Positions 34,909-43,109 of a stretch of DNA of 64,000 nucleotides are shown piece by piece. Position 1 is the stretch's first letter; each line of letters starts with the position of its first letter. The stretch spans positions 85,697 to 149,696 of the forward strand of contig ABHC01000014.1 in NCBI GenBank assembly GCA_000171835.1, in the 5' to 3' direction. The notes under the pieces are model-generated. The model saw nothing but the letters and a program-made list of their open reading frames with translations, was not told the origin of the DNA and did not search any database. Source of the DNA: an alpha proteobacterium BAL199. GTDB taxonomy: Bacteria > Pseudomonadota > Alphaproteobacteria > Thalassobaculales > Thalassobaculaceae. A program made the position numbers and the translations under genes.

Positions 34909-36478
34909 TACGTTTTCCGAAGGGGATAAGCACCTGGAGCGTCTGGCGGCATTCCTCAGCAACCCGAAAACGCACGGAGTGCATGCTTCAGCGATCTCGG
35001 ATGCCATTGAAACCCACGGCGCGATGATCTTTCTGGTCGGCGACCGCGCCTACAAGATCAAGAAGCCGGTGGCGCTGCCCTATATGGACCTGTCCACAGT
35101 GGCACGCCGGCGCCGGATCTGCCGGCGCGAGGTGGAGATCAACAGGCGCACCGCCCCGGATATCTATCTCGGCGTTGGGGAAGTGGTCGTCGGGCGCGAT
35201 GGACATTGGCGATTGCTCGGACCTGACACAGATCGCGCCGACGGTGAGCGTCTGGTGGAATCGGTGGTGGTGATGCGCCGATTCGACGACGGGCTGTTGT
35301 TCGATCGGCTGGCCGAGCGTGGAGCGCTGACGGACCACGATCTTGACGCGCTGGCGGTGACGATCGCTGAAGCGCACTCCGAGGCACCGAAACGCCGACA
35401 GCGGTCCGGGGCGTCGCGCGTTGCCGACGTCCTGGAGATCAACACATCGGGCCTGGAAGCCGGAGTACCCGAGGTGTTCGAGGCAGCGCCGGTGCGCGAT
35501 CTGGTGGAACGGACCGAGGCGGTGGCAGCTCACCTGCGGTCACCGCTTGATGCGCGAGCGCGCCGTGGCGCTGTGCGGCGCTGCCACGGCGATCTGCATC
35601 TGCGAAACGTCTTCCGGGGCGATGACGGTCAGCCGGTGCTGTTTGACGCGCTGGAGTTCGATGAGGACCTGGCAACCATCGATGTTGCCTACGATCTGGC
35701 ATTCATATTGATGGATCTTCGGCACCGCGGCCTTACGACCGAGGCCAACAGGGTTTGGAACGGCTGGGTTTCTGCGACTGGTGACGACGGGGCGGCGGCG
35801 GTGCTGCCATTGTTCCTGTCGATGCGGGCAGCCGTGCGCGCCCATGTCGGCGCAACGGCAGCTGTTCAGCGCAAGCTCGATTCCGCAAAGTCCGATGAGG
35901 CCCGCCGCTACCTTGAGCAGGCGCGTCAGGCGCTGAATCCGGTTGTGCCGGCGGTGGTCGCGATCGGCGGCATCTCCGGAACCGGCAAGACCACTCTGGC
36001 GCGGGCAGTGGCGCACTTGCTTGGACCGCCGCCGGGCGCGGTCGTCTTGCGCTCGGACGTTGTTCGCAAGCGTCAGCTCGGTGTCGCGGAGACGGAGCGC
36101 CTGCCCAAGGCAGCTTACGAGCCGGCCGTCAGCAGCAAGGTCTTTGCCGAGATCCATCGACGGGCTCGCCGGCTTGCTGAGTTCGGTTCGGCGGTCATCG
36201 CCGATGCGGTCTATGGACGATGCGAGGATCGGCGGGCGATAGCGCGGGCAGCCGGACGCGCCGGCACCCGTTTCCTGGGGGTCTGGCTTGAGCTCCCGAA
36301 GGAAGAAGCCCAGTCGCGCGTTGCCAAGCGCAGAGGTGACGCGTCCGACGCAACGGTCGACGTGGTCGCAAAGCAAGCCACCAGCATTGTTTCACCCCGT
36401 AACTGGCTTGTCCTTGATGCAACGCGCCCTGTTGCAGAACTCGCGGCCGAAGTCGTCGAGGCCGTCCGAAACCATTGA
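34895..36478 (+). CDS. Fusion of aminoglycoside-phosphotransferase-like kinase and P-loop ATPase
   Basis: 527 residues in two parts. Residues ~30-330 resemble an APH/choline-kinase fold: VGDRAYKIKKPV for the ATP lysine, CHGDLHLRNVF for the catalytic loop and FDALEFDEDLATIDVAYDLAF for the metal-binding part. Residues ~350-527 are a P-loop domain with Walker A GISGTGKTTLA, like zeta-toxin or gluconate-kinase folds. The order kinase then ATPase is known in the COG0645/COG2187 family. Substrate unknown. It overlaps the CDF gene by 14 bp and is followed by a universal stress protein gene. Confidence 0.88.
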   Translation: MAASDTFSEGDKHLERLAAFLSNPKTHGVHASAISDAIETHGAMIFLVGDRAYKIKKPVALPYMDLSTVARRRRICRREVEINRRTAPDIYLGVGEVVVGRDGHWRLLGPDTDRADGERLVESVVVMRRFDDGLLFDRLAERGALTDHDLDALAVTIAEAHSEAPKRRQRSGASRVADVLEINTSGLEAGVPEVFEAAPVRDLVERTEAVAAHLRSPLDARARRGAVRRCHGDLHLRNVFRGDDGQPVLFDALEFDEDLATIDVAYDLAFILMDLRHRGLTTEANRVWNGWVSATGDDGAAAVLPLFLSMRAAVRAHVGATAAVQRKLDSAKSDEARRYLEQARQALNPVVPAVVAIGGISGTGKTTLARAVAHLLGPPPGAVVLRSDVVRKRQLGVAETERLPKAAYEPAVSSKVFAEIHRRARRLAEFGSAVIADAVYGRCEDRRAIARAAGRAGTRFLGVWLELPKEEAQSRVAKRRGDASDATVDVVAKQATSIVSPRNWLVLDATRPVAELAAEVVEAVRNH

Positions 36479-36488
36479 TCTGGCTCAA
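36475..36488 (+). promoter_or_regulatory. FNR/Anr-like box upstream of the universal stress gene
   Basis: TTGATCTGGCTCAA differs from the FNR consensus TTGAT-N4-ATCAA at one position. It lies across the stop codon of the preceding gene and 77 bp before the start of a universal stress protein gene, a class often controlled by FNR/Anr. I found no strong -10 hexamer at the expected distance, so the call is tentative. Confidence 0.4.
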
Positions 36489-36564
36489 TGCCGGAACTGC
36501 TCAAAGGCTCCAGGTGTTGACGGTGCAGGGCACGCTGCCCACGTCGATCAATGGAGGTTCTGCG

Positions 36565-37413
36565 ATGAAACGGCTTCTGGTTCCGTTGCTGGGAGACGCT
36601 GGCGACCGGGCGGCCCTCGACCTGGGTACTGGTATCGCGCGGCGCAACGGCGGGCACATCGAGGCGGTGCTGTTCCTGCGCGACCCGAACGATATGATCC
36701 CTCTGGTCGGCGACGGCTTCAACGCCGGGATGGTCGACAGCATCGTCGAAGCCGGTCAAGCCCAGTTGGAGGAACGAGAGGCTGCGGCGCGCGCGACATT
36801 CGCGGCGTGGCAGGAGGCTGCTGCCCCTTCGCTGGAACCGGGTCCGGGCCGTTTGTCGGCTTCGTTCACGTCGGTGACCGGCCCCGTGCCGAACGGGATT
36901 GCACGCCAGGCTCGGACCGCCGACATGACGATCCTTGCGCGCACCGAGCCGGAGGACGGGCAGGAGCGCGGCGGGCTGATCGAGACCGCCATGTTCGAGG
37001 GTGGCCGTCCCGTCGTACTGGCTGGTTCCACCGGCGGGGTCGAGGTTGGACGCCGTATCATGATTGCCTGGAACGGATCCGCGGAGGCAGCCCGTGCGGT
37101 ATCGATGTCGATGCCGATGCTGCAGGCAGCAGACAGTGTGACGGTCGTTGTTGTCGATGACGGAGACGCGCAAGAGGCGCCGGACGAACTGGTGCGGACG
37201 CTGTTGTTGTGGGGCATCGCCGCGACCGGCGTGACCATTGCAGTTTCCGACGAAGGGATCTCAGAAACCTTGGAGGCGGAGGCCCGGCGGACTGACACGG
37301 ACCTGATTGTGCTCGGTGCCTACAGCCACAGCCGCATCCGGGAGTTCGTGATGGGGGGTGTGACCGACGACGCCCTGCATGACGCATCGGTCGCGGTGTT
37401 GCTCGCGCGTTGA
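36565..37413 (+). CDS. Universal stress protein, two-domain (UspA family)
   Basis: 282 residues from the ATG at 36565 (ATGGAGGTTCTGCG gives a ribosome-binding site; the frame is open from 36475). Two Usp domains: the first, starting KRLLVPLLGDAGDRAALDLG, is degenerate, and the second, starting RIMIAWNGSAEAARAV, has the nucleotide-binding Gly motif GAYSHSRIREFVMGGVT. Tandem Usp proteins are cytoplasmic and tend to be induced by stress, oxygen limitation or stationary phase. It is followed after 21 bp by a small conserved gene. Confidence 0.93.
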   Translation: MKRLLVPLLGDAGDRAALDLGTGIARRNGGHIEAVLFLRDPNDMIPLVGDGFNAGMVDSIVEAGQAQLEEREAAARATFAAWQEAAAPSLEPGPGRLSASFTSVTGPVPNGIARQARTADMTILARTEPEDGQERGGLIETAMFEGGRPVVLAGSTGGVEVGRRIMIAWNGSAEAARAVSMSMPMLQAADSVTVVVVDDGDAQEAPDELVRTLLLWGIAATGVTIAVSDEGISETLEAEARRTDTDLIVLGAYSHSRIREFVMGGVTDDALHDASVAVLLAR

Positions 37414-37434
37414 GGGATGCAGGGAGGATCAGGA

Positions 37435-37803
37435 ATGCTGTTGCGTAGTATCCGGCTCGAACTGGCGCGAAACCCGGAGTTCCCGGAGGGCAGTTCCTCG
37501 CGTGGCTATGAGTTCAAGGCCCCGCTGACCGATGACGGTGCCTTGGATCATGAGGCATGGAAGACGGTCAAGGACGCCTGCACCGTCCGGCGCTTTTGGA
37601 ACGGCCAGCCGGACGAGAACGGATTGCTGATCCATACCCGCGGCAAGCGATGGATGTTTCACTATGACCATCCGGGTGTGGTCGACGATCACGACGACCC
37701 GATCTTTCGGTTCGACCGGCACCATTTCGTGGAAGGCGAGTACGTCTCGATCACCGAGCACGATGAGGAGCAACGGACGTTTCGCGTTGTAAGCGTGCGG
37801 TAG
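37435..37803 (+). CDS. Conserved protein of unknown function
   Basis: 122 residues from the ATG at 37435 (GGGAGGATCAGGA upstream). No signal peptide or membrane helix. It is rich in aromatic and charged residues: SSRGYEFKAPLTDDGAL, CTVRRFWNGQPDENGLLIH, WMFHYDHPGVVDDHDDPIFRFDRH and EEQRTFRVVSV. I do not know its function. The short distance to the universal stress gene upstream suggests a common operon and perhaps a stress-related role. Confidence 0.8.
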   Translation: MLLRSIRLELARNPEFPEGSSSRGYEFKAPLTDDGALDHEAWKTVKDACTVRRFWNGQPDENGLLIHTRGKRWMFHYDHPGVVDDHDDPIFRFDRHHFVEGEYVSITEHDEEQRTFRVVSVR

Positions 37804-37861
37804 TTCCGAACGAGTCCGCAGCCCCTTTCACAGCCACGACGCCTCGGCTATCGTCCGCGCC

Positions 37862-38602
37862 ATGTCCGACGACGATAAGCTCCTCCTTCTCACCGGCGCC
37901 AGCCGGGGTATCGGCCATTCGACGGTGGCGTTCTTCCTCCATCGCGGTTGGCGCGTGCTGACGTGTTCGCGCGATTCCCCGCCGCCGGAGTGCAAGATGG
38001 ACCCGGCGCGCGCTCATCACATTGCCGCTGATCTCGGCGACCCGGCCAGCCTCGACCGGTTCGTCGCCGAGGCCAATGAATGGCTCGATGGGCGACCGTT
38101 GCACGCCCTCGTCAACAACGCCGGGTGGTCACCCAAGACCCCGTACAAAGAGCGGCTCGGTTGTCTGAACGGCGACCTGGATGCCTGGCGGCAGGTGTTC
38201 GAGTTGAACTTCTTCGCGCCGCTGAAGCTGGCGCGCGGATTCGGCCAGGCGCTGCATCGCGGCCGTGGTGCGATCGTCAACATCACCTCGATCGCAGGGC
38301 ACGCCATTCATCCGTTTGCTGGATCGGCGTACTCCACGTCGAAAGCCGCCCTGTCGGCGTTGACTCGAGAGATGGCGAACGAGTTCGCCGAGCTGGACGT
38401 TCGCGTGAACGCCGTGGCGCCAGGCGAGATCGAGACCGCCATGCTGTCCCCGGAAACCGAGGTGCTCATCCCGCGCATCCCGTTGCACCGTCTGGGACAA
38501 CCCAAGGATGTGGCGTCGACCATTTACTATCTGTGTTCCGAGGACAGCAGCTACGTGACGGGGACCGAGATCTTCGTCACTGGCGGCCAGCACCTGTTAT
38601 GA
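37862..38602 (+). CDS. Short-chain dehydrogenase/reductase
   Basis: 246 residues. The cofactor site LLTGASRGIGHSTVAFFL lies near the N-terminus, NNAG appears at about residue 82, the catalytic Ser in NITSIAGHAIHPF and the Tyr-x3-Lys in AYSTSKAALSALT. NAVAPGEIETAM and a C-terminal SSYVTGTEIFVTGGQHLL complete the classical SDR plan. It oxidises or reduces an unknown alcohol/ketone with NAD(P). It is followed 10 bp later by a class I glutamine amidotransferase gene. Confidence 0.92.
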   Translation: MSDDDKLLLLTGASRGIGHSTVAFFLHRGWRVLTCSRDSPPPECKMDPARAHHIAADLGDPASLDRFVAEANEWLDGRPLHALVNNAGWSPKTPYKERLGCLNGDLDAWRQVFELNFFAPLKLARGFGQALHRGRGAIVNITSIAGHAIHPFAGSAYSTSKAALSALTREMANEFAELDVRVNAVAPGEIETAMLSPETEVLIPRIPLHRLGQPKDVASTIYYLCSEDSSYVTGTEIFVTGGQHLL

Positions 38603-38612
38603 GGATGTCGGT

Positions 38613-39365
38613 ATGCGAGTGTGCGTGATGATGTGCGGTCGGGTGGCAGAGCCGCTGGCCGACGTGATGCCGAGCTACCTGCAGAGCTTCAAGGCGTTGC
38701 TGTCGCCGCATCTGCCGGAGGCGGTGTTCGTGTCGTCCTCGACGATAGACGGCGAGTTTCCGGCATCGGTCGACGATCACGATGTCTATATCTTCACCGG
38801 CAGTCCGCACGGGGTGTACGAAGACCTGCCCTGGATCCGGGCCGCCGAAGCGTTCGTGCGAGATGCGGTCAATGCGGGAAAAGTGATTGTCGGCGGATGC
38901 TTTGGCCATCAGTTGGTTGCGCAGGCGCTCGGTGGCGAGGTCCGCAAGTCCGAGCGGGGCTGGGGAATGGGCGTGCATTCTCACGCGCTGACGGCGCGCG
39001 AACCGTGGATGGTTGGCGGTCCAGACGCGCTGAACGTGCTGGTCAGCCACCAGGATCAAGTGGTCCGGGCTCCGGATGGCGCAGTCGTACTGGCGTCGAG
39101 CGAGTTCTGCCCGAACGCGATGCTGCGAATCGGCGACCGGGTGATCACCATGCAGGGACATCCGGAGATGAATGTGCCGACCGTCAACCGCCTGCTCGAC
39201 ATGCGCCGCGACCGGGTCGGCGAGGCGGTTTATGCCGACGGCAAGGCGTCGCTTGAAACGCCGCTCGACCACAACGCGATGGCTCAGTGGCTGGCTGGGT
39301 TCATCCGGTCGGCGCTCAACGGCGAAGTTGCGGTCAGCGCAACCGTGAGGGTTGGAGCCGCATAA
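38613..39365 (+). CDS. Class I glutamine amidotransferase-like protein
   Basis: 250 residues. The nucleophile elbow is readable in VIVGGCFGHQLVAQALGGEVRKS with Cys in GGCFGHQ, and the His/Glu of the triad in TMQGHPEMNV. The group belongs to the GMP-synthase-like stand-alone GATase proteins that cleave gamma-glutamyl amides such as gamma-glutamylated amines. The 3' end overlaps the convergent gene by 32 bp. The upstream neighbour is an SDR gene, 10 bp away, so a short operon is likely. Confidence 0.88.
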   Translation: MRVCVMMCGRVAEPLADVMPSYLQSFKALLSPHLPEAVFVSSSTIDGEFPASVDDHDVYIFTGSPHGVYEDLPWIRAAEAFVRDAVNAGKVIVGGCFGHQLVAQALGGEVRKSERGWGMGVHSHALTAREPWMVGGPDALNVLVSHQDQVVRAPDGAVVLASSEFCPNAMLRIGDRVITMQGHPEMNVPTVNRLLDMRRDRVGEAVYADGKASLETPLDHNAMAQWLAGFIRSALNGEVAVSATVRVGAA

Positions 39366-40236
39366 CCAGCGGATGGAATGCCGGCCAGTTCAGGTACTTC
39401 CCGGCACCGGCCTCCGACACGGTCCACATCCGACCGGCCGCATCCATGCCCAGGTCTTCGGTTCCGACGGGGGCGGCGAACTCCGCCAGCACGTCGCCGT
39501 TCGCGGGGTCGAGACGGTAGAGCTTGCCGAACTGGCTGGATGAGGCCGACACCCAAAGCGTTCCGTCCGCCGCGACCGTGGCGCCTTGAGAACGGGCGGG
39601 CGTCGGGATCTCGCGTTCGATCACGTCGCCGGCCAGTCCGGTTGCCGGGTCGGCGGCATCGATGGATGCAAGGCTGACGAACCGCAATGACGCACCGGTG
39701 GACCGCTTGTACTCGCCGATCCACAGGCCCTGCTCGGTTCCGGCGGCAAAGGATCCGCGGATCGGAAACCGCAGCGAGGTGGTCTTGAGGACGCTTCGGT
39801 CATGCCGCGCGGGATCGAACAGCGCGTCGGCGTCGAGTTCGATCAGCGCCCAGGTGTCGGTGACGAACAGCCGACCGCCTGCCACGGCCATCCCACCGCC
39901 GTGGCTGCACGCCGTGGGCACGTCGGCAGAGCCGGTGTGGGCGCCGGTCTCCGCGTCGAATCGGTGGAGCCGGCAATCCTGTGGTCCGGCCTTGCTTTCG
40001 CGATAGGTTGTGACCAGAACGTGCTTTCCGTTCAGCACGGTCAGCCCTTGCGGCACATCGCCCTGGTCGAGATCAGGAACCCAGATCCGAAGTTCCATCG
40101 CATCGGCATTCGGGGGCGTGGTGAGCGTGCGACCGGCGGCGTATGCCGGCGGAGTGCCAAGCGGCTCGTCGGCAAGGGCAGGGGGGGATGCCCACAGCAA
40201 CGCAACAGCGGCGGCGGCCAAGGGTAGAAAGCGCAT
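39334..40236 (-). CDS. Secreted beta-propeller-like protein of unknown function
   Basis: About 300 residues from the ATG at 40236 (MRFLPLAAAAVALLW; the frame is open to 40275). A signal peptide ends in ALA. Repeated blades of the type GLTVLNGKHVLVTTYRES, GGGMAVAGGRLFVTDTW, EQGLWIGEYKRS, GTLWVSASSS and GRMWTVSEAGAGKY suggest a periplasmic or secreted beta propeller, but I could not place it in a named family. It overlaps the convergent GATase gene by 32 bp and follows the PadR-like regulator gene on the same strand by 14 bp. Confidence 0.75.
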   Translation of the reverse strand: MRFLPLAAAAVALLWASPPALADEPLGTPPAYAAGRTLTTPPNADAMELRIWVPDLDQGDVPQGLTVLNGKHVLVTTYRESKAGPQDCRLHRFDAETGAHTGSADVPTACSHGGGMAVAGGRLFVTDTWALIELDADALFDPARHDRSVLKTTSLRFPIRGSFAAGTEQGLWIGEYKRSTGASLRFVSLASIDAADPATGLAGDVIEREIPTPARSQGATVAADGTLWVSASSSQFGKLYRLDPANGDVLAEFAAPVGTEDLGMDAAGRMWTVSEAGAGKYLNWPAFHPLVMRLQPSRLR

Positions 40237-40250
40237 CGTCTGTTCCGTCG

Positions 40251-40787
40251 TCAGGGGGTCAGCAGGCCTCGGCACCAGGCGATACGTTGGTCGACTTGGT
40301 TGATCTCCAGGTCCAACCAGTCGGGCAGCAAGCCTGCCCCACGCTCGGCGCGCGCGCGCAGATCTTCCAGCCGTGCTTTCTCACCGGCGTACATCATCTC
40401 AAGTGCGGCGATCTGTTCGGCACGGTCTTCGTCGGACAGGAGGTCGATGAAGCGCAGTTTGAGCGCCAGGACCAGCTTGTTCAGGTCGGACACGCCCGGT
40501 CGGATCGTCGAAGTGAGATAGTCATCCAGGGCGGTTCGTCCTTCGGCAGTCAGCCGGAGGGTCGAGTTGTCCTCCATCCCCCTGCCACTGGTCGGCTCGA
40601 TCAGGCCCTCGAAACGCAGAAGCTCGATGGACGTGCCAAGCAGGTCCAGGGACGGGCCCACAATGCGCGACGCGAACTCCCGGACCTCTCGGGCGAGATC
40701 GCCATAGGGGCGCTGTCGCTCGGCCAGCAGGCCAAGCGCTGCGAGGCGAATGGCCTCTTTCGGCACGAGAGAATTGTCACGATACAT
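40251..40787 (-). CDS. PadR-like winged-helix regulator
   Basis: 178 residues. The N-terminal ~90 residues look like a winged helix: IRLAALGLLAERQRPYGDLAREVREF, then LLRFEGLIEPTSG and LRLTAEGRTALDDYL. The rest is an alpha-helical tail with repeated Glu/Arg, like the PadR C-terminal dimerisation helices. It ends with DQRIAWCRGLL. It is a candidate local regulator of the ABC importer genes just upstream on the same strand (about 80 bp) or of the propeller gene just downstream. Confidence 0.7.
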   Translation of the reverse strand: MYRDNSLVPKEAIRLAALGLLAERQRPYGDLAREVREFASRIVGPSLDLLGTSIELLRFEGLIEPTSGRGMEDNSTLRLTAEGRTALDDYLTSTIRPGVSDLNKLVLALKLRFIDLLSDEDRAEQIAALEMMYAGEKARLEDLRARAERGAGLLPDWLDLEINQVDQRIAWCRGLLTP

Positions 40788-40870
40788 GTCGGCCTCCGGG
40801 CATTGCGCCCACCATGAAGGTGATAGCTCGCCTCGGGTTTGTCCAGAGAGACGTCAGTGCAAACGGCCGA

Positions 40871-41734
40871 TCAGTAGGTCACGCCGCGCAGCCGCTCGTT
40901 GCGTCGCCGCAGTAATTCGATGGTGGCCAGCAGAATCGTCGACAGGCAGATCAGCAGGGTCGCCACCGCCAGGATGGTCGGGCTGATCTGCTCCCGGATA
41001 CCGGCCCACATCTGCCGCGGGATGGTCCGCTGTTCGAAGCCGGCCATGAACAGCACCACGACCACCTCGTCGAACGAAGTGACGAAGGCGAAGAGCCCGC
41101 CGGAGATCACACCCGGCAGGATCAGTGGCATGATCACCCGGAAGAACGTGGTCACGGAATCGGCGCCGAGGCTGTTCGATGCCCGGATCAGGTTCTTGTC
41201 GAACCCGACCAGGGTGGCGGTCACGGTGATTACCACGAACGGCGTGCCGAGCGCGGCGTGAGCCAGGATCACCCCGGTGTAAGTCTGGGTCAGCGCGAAG
41301 CTGGTGCCGAACGGCGCCGAGTAGAAGAAGAACATGGCAGCCGCGGAGATGATCAACGGGACGATCATCGGCGAAATCAGCACGGCCATGATCAACCGCT
41401 TGGCCGGCAGTTCGGAGCGCGATAACCCGAGGGCGGCCAACGTGCCAAGCGTCGTGGCAACCACCGTGGAGGCGATCCCGATCAGGAAGCTGTTCTTGAT
41501 CGAGTGGATCCACTGATCATTGTTGATGATGTCGGCGTACCAGCGCAGCGAATAGCCCTTCGGATCGAAGCTCAGCATCTCCGGCGTGAACGTAAAGTAT
41601 GGCTCGGCGTTGAACGACAGCGGGATCACGACCAGGATCGGCGCAATCAGGAATATGAAGATCGCAGCGCACATGAGCCGGTACAGGTAGTACCAGGTTC
41701 GTTCGACTGGTCCTGCGTAACTGGGTACCGCCAT
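40871..41734 (-). CDS. ABC transporter permease, PotC-like
   Basis: 287 residues, six transmembrane helices. The EAA-type loop of binding-protein-dependent permeases lies at about residues 180-200 (ASNSLGADSVTTFFRVIMPLILPGVISGG). It is the second permease of a leftward four-gene importer: ATPase (45414-44326), binding protein (44180-43110), permease 1 (43009-41744), permease 2. The order and sizes match the polyamine/putrescine type. Confidence 0.92.
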   Translation of the reverse strand: MAVPSYAGPVERTWYYLYRLMCAAIFIFLIAPILVVIPLSFNAEPYFTFTPEMLSFDPKGYSLRWYADIINNDQWIHSIKNSFLIGIASTVVATTLGTLAALGLSRSELPAKRLIMAVLISPMIVPLIISAAAMFFFYSAPFGTSFALTQTYTGVILAHAALGTPFVVITVTATLVGFDKNLIRASNSLGADSVTTFFRVIMPLILPGVISGGLFAFVTSFDEVVVVLFMAGFEQRTIPRQMWAGIREQISPTILAVATLLICLSTILLATIELLRRRNERLRGVTY

Positions 41735-41743
41735 CGTCCCCTC

Positions 41744-43009
41744 TCAACCGAGCTTCATGTTGTCGACGCCGACGATGCGGTCGTACAGCCAGTACAGTGC
41801 CAGGACGCCGGCCAGCAGGATCGCGCCAAGCGCTGCCGCGAGTCCCCAGTTGAGGGACTTCTGCATGTGGTAGGCAATGAAGTTGGAGATCAACTGGCCG
41901 TCCTGGCCGCCGACCAGGGCTGGGGTGATGTAGTAGCCGATCGCCAGAATGAACACGAGGATCGAACCAGCGCCGACCCCGGGGATGGTCTGGGGCATGT
42001 AGACCCGAACGAAGGCGACCAGCGGGTTGGCGCCCAGCGACCGCGCCGCGCGCATGTAGTTCGGCGAGATCGTCTTCATCACCGAGTACAGCGGCAGCAC
42101 CATGAACGGCATCAGGATATGCGTCATCGCGATGATCGTGCCGGTCATGTTGTAGATCATCTCGATGCGGTTGGCGTCGTTGATGATCCCGATCCAGACC
42201 AGCGTGTCGTTGATCACGCCATTGGTCTGCAGCAGAACGATCCACGAAGTCGTGCGCACCAGCAACGAGGTCCAGAACGGCAAGAGCACGAGAATAAGCA
42301 GAAGATTACCCTTGCTCGCGGGCAGTGTGGCCAGGAGATAGGCGATTGGATATGACAGAAGCAGGCAGGCAATTCTCACACCGAGCGAGACATAGATCGT
42401 CTTGACGAACAGGTGGACGTAGATCTGTTTCCACTCCGGTTGCATGACGATGTTGCCGTTCTCGTCATACGTCCGATCCAGCGCGTTCAGATAGTAGCTG
42501 AACGTTGTGCTGGGAGCGGTCAACTGAATGGTCTTCCACACCGAGGTCTTGCCCCAGTCGGCATCGATGGCAATCATGCCTTCTTTGTACGGACCGCTGG
42601 TGACCTTGTCGGCTCGTCGCTGGGACTTGTTGAGGAGCGAGCGAAACCCGCTGTCCTCGTAGTTGAGTCGGGCGCCCATCCGTCCGATCTCGCTGCGCTT
42701 GCTCTTGTCGGACAATTCCTTCGCGAGAGCGGCAAACACCGGCTCCGGCGGCAAGCCGGTCCCGTCCCAGTCCTTCAGAAGCGCCACTGTCTCGGGAATT
42801 GCGGCCTGGACTTCCGGATTGTCGACGCTGCGGGCCAGCATGTCGACGATCGGAATAATGAAGCTGACGAGAACAAAGGCCAGCAGTGGTGCAACCAAGA
42901 TGAAGGCGCGGATCTTGTTGCGACGGGTTGCACGCGCCAGGGCCTGCTTGAGCGGGGTTCCGTCCGCCGTCGTCAGGATCCGATCGGCTGTCTCGGTCAT
43001 CTGCGCCAT
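41744..43009 (-). CDS. ABC transporter permease, PotB-like with a long N-terminal insertion
   Basis: 421 residues, longer than the ~290 typical of PotB. After the first membrane helix (AFILVAPLLAFVLVSFIIPIV) there is a soluble, probably periplasmic insertion of ~150 residues (about 60-215) before five more helices. The EAA loop appears as AARSLGANPLVAFVRVYMPQTIPGV. Such extended PotB forms occur in alphaproteobacterial polyamine or betaine-type importers. It partners the PotC-like permease (10 bp away) and follows the binding-protein gene after a hairpin. Confidence 0.9.
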   Translation of the reverse strand: MAQMTETADRILTTADGTPLKQALARATRRNKIRAFILVAPLLAFVLVSFIIPIVDMLARSVDNPEVQAAIPETVALLKDWDGTGLPPEPVFAALAKELSDKSKRSEIGRMGARLNYEDSGFRSLLNKSQRRADKVTSGPYKEGMIAIDADWGKTSVWKTIQLTAPSTTFSYYLNALDRTYDENGNIVMQPEWKQIYVHLFVKTIYVSLGVRIACLLLSYPIAYLLATLPASKGNLLLILVLLPFWTSLLVRTTSWIVLLQTNGVINDTLVWIGIINDANRIEMIYNMTGTIIAMTHILMPFMVLPLYSVMKTISPNYMRAARSLGANPLVAFVRVYMPQTIPGVGAGSILVFILAIGYYITPALVGGQDGQLISNFIAYHMQKSLNWGLAAALGAILLAGVLALYWLYDRIVGVDNMKLG

Positions 43010-43072
43010 GGACTGCTTCTCGGCTCCAGATCTTCTTCAAATGAACAAACGAAAGACAATTTGAAAATCGAA

Positions 43073-43100
43073 AGGGCGGAGCGATTGCTCGCTCCGCCCT
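43073..43100. terminator. Intra-operon hairpin (attenuating terminator)
   Basis: A perfect 12-bp inverted repeat (arms 43073-43084 and 43089-43100, loop of four) lies between the binding-protein gene (ending 43110) and the first permease gene (start 43009). On the coding strand it is followed by a short T-rich run (TTTCGATTTTC). This is where importer operons often carry a partial terminator or stem that stabilises the binding-protein mRNA, giving more binding protein than permease. Confidence 0.7.
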
Positions 43101-43109
43101 CGTCCTTGG

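Noticed and set aside
38613..40275. 32-bp overlap of the convergent GATase and propeller genes as a sign of error
   Set aside because: Both frames are clean and end in plausible C-termini; short convergent overlaps also occur at 14301-14332 and 25646-25649.
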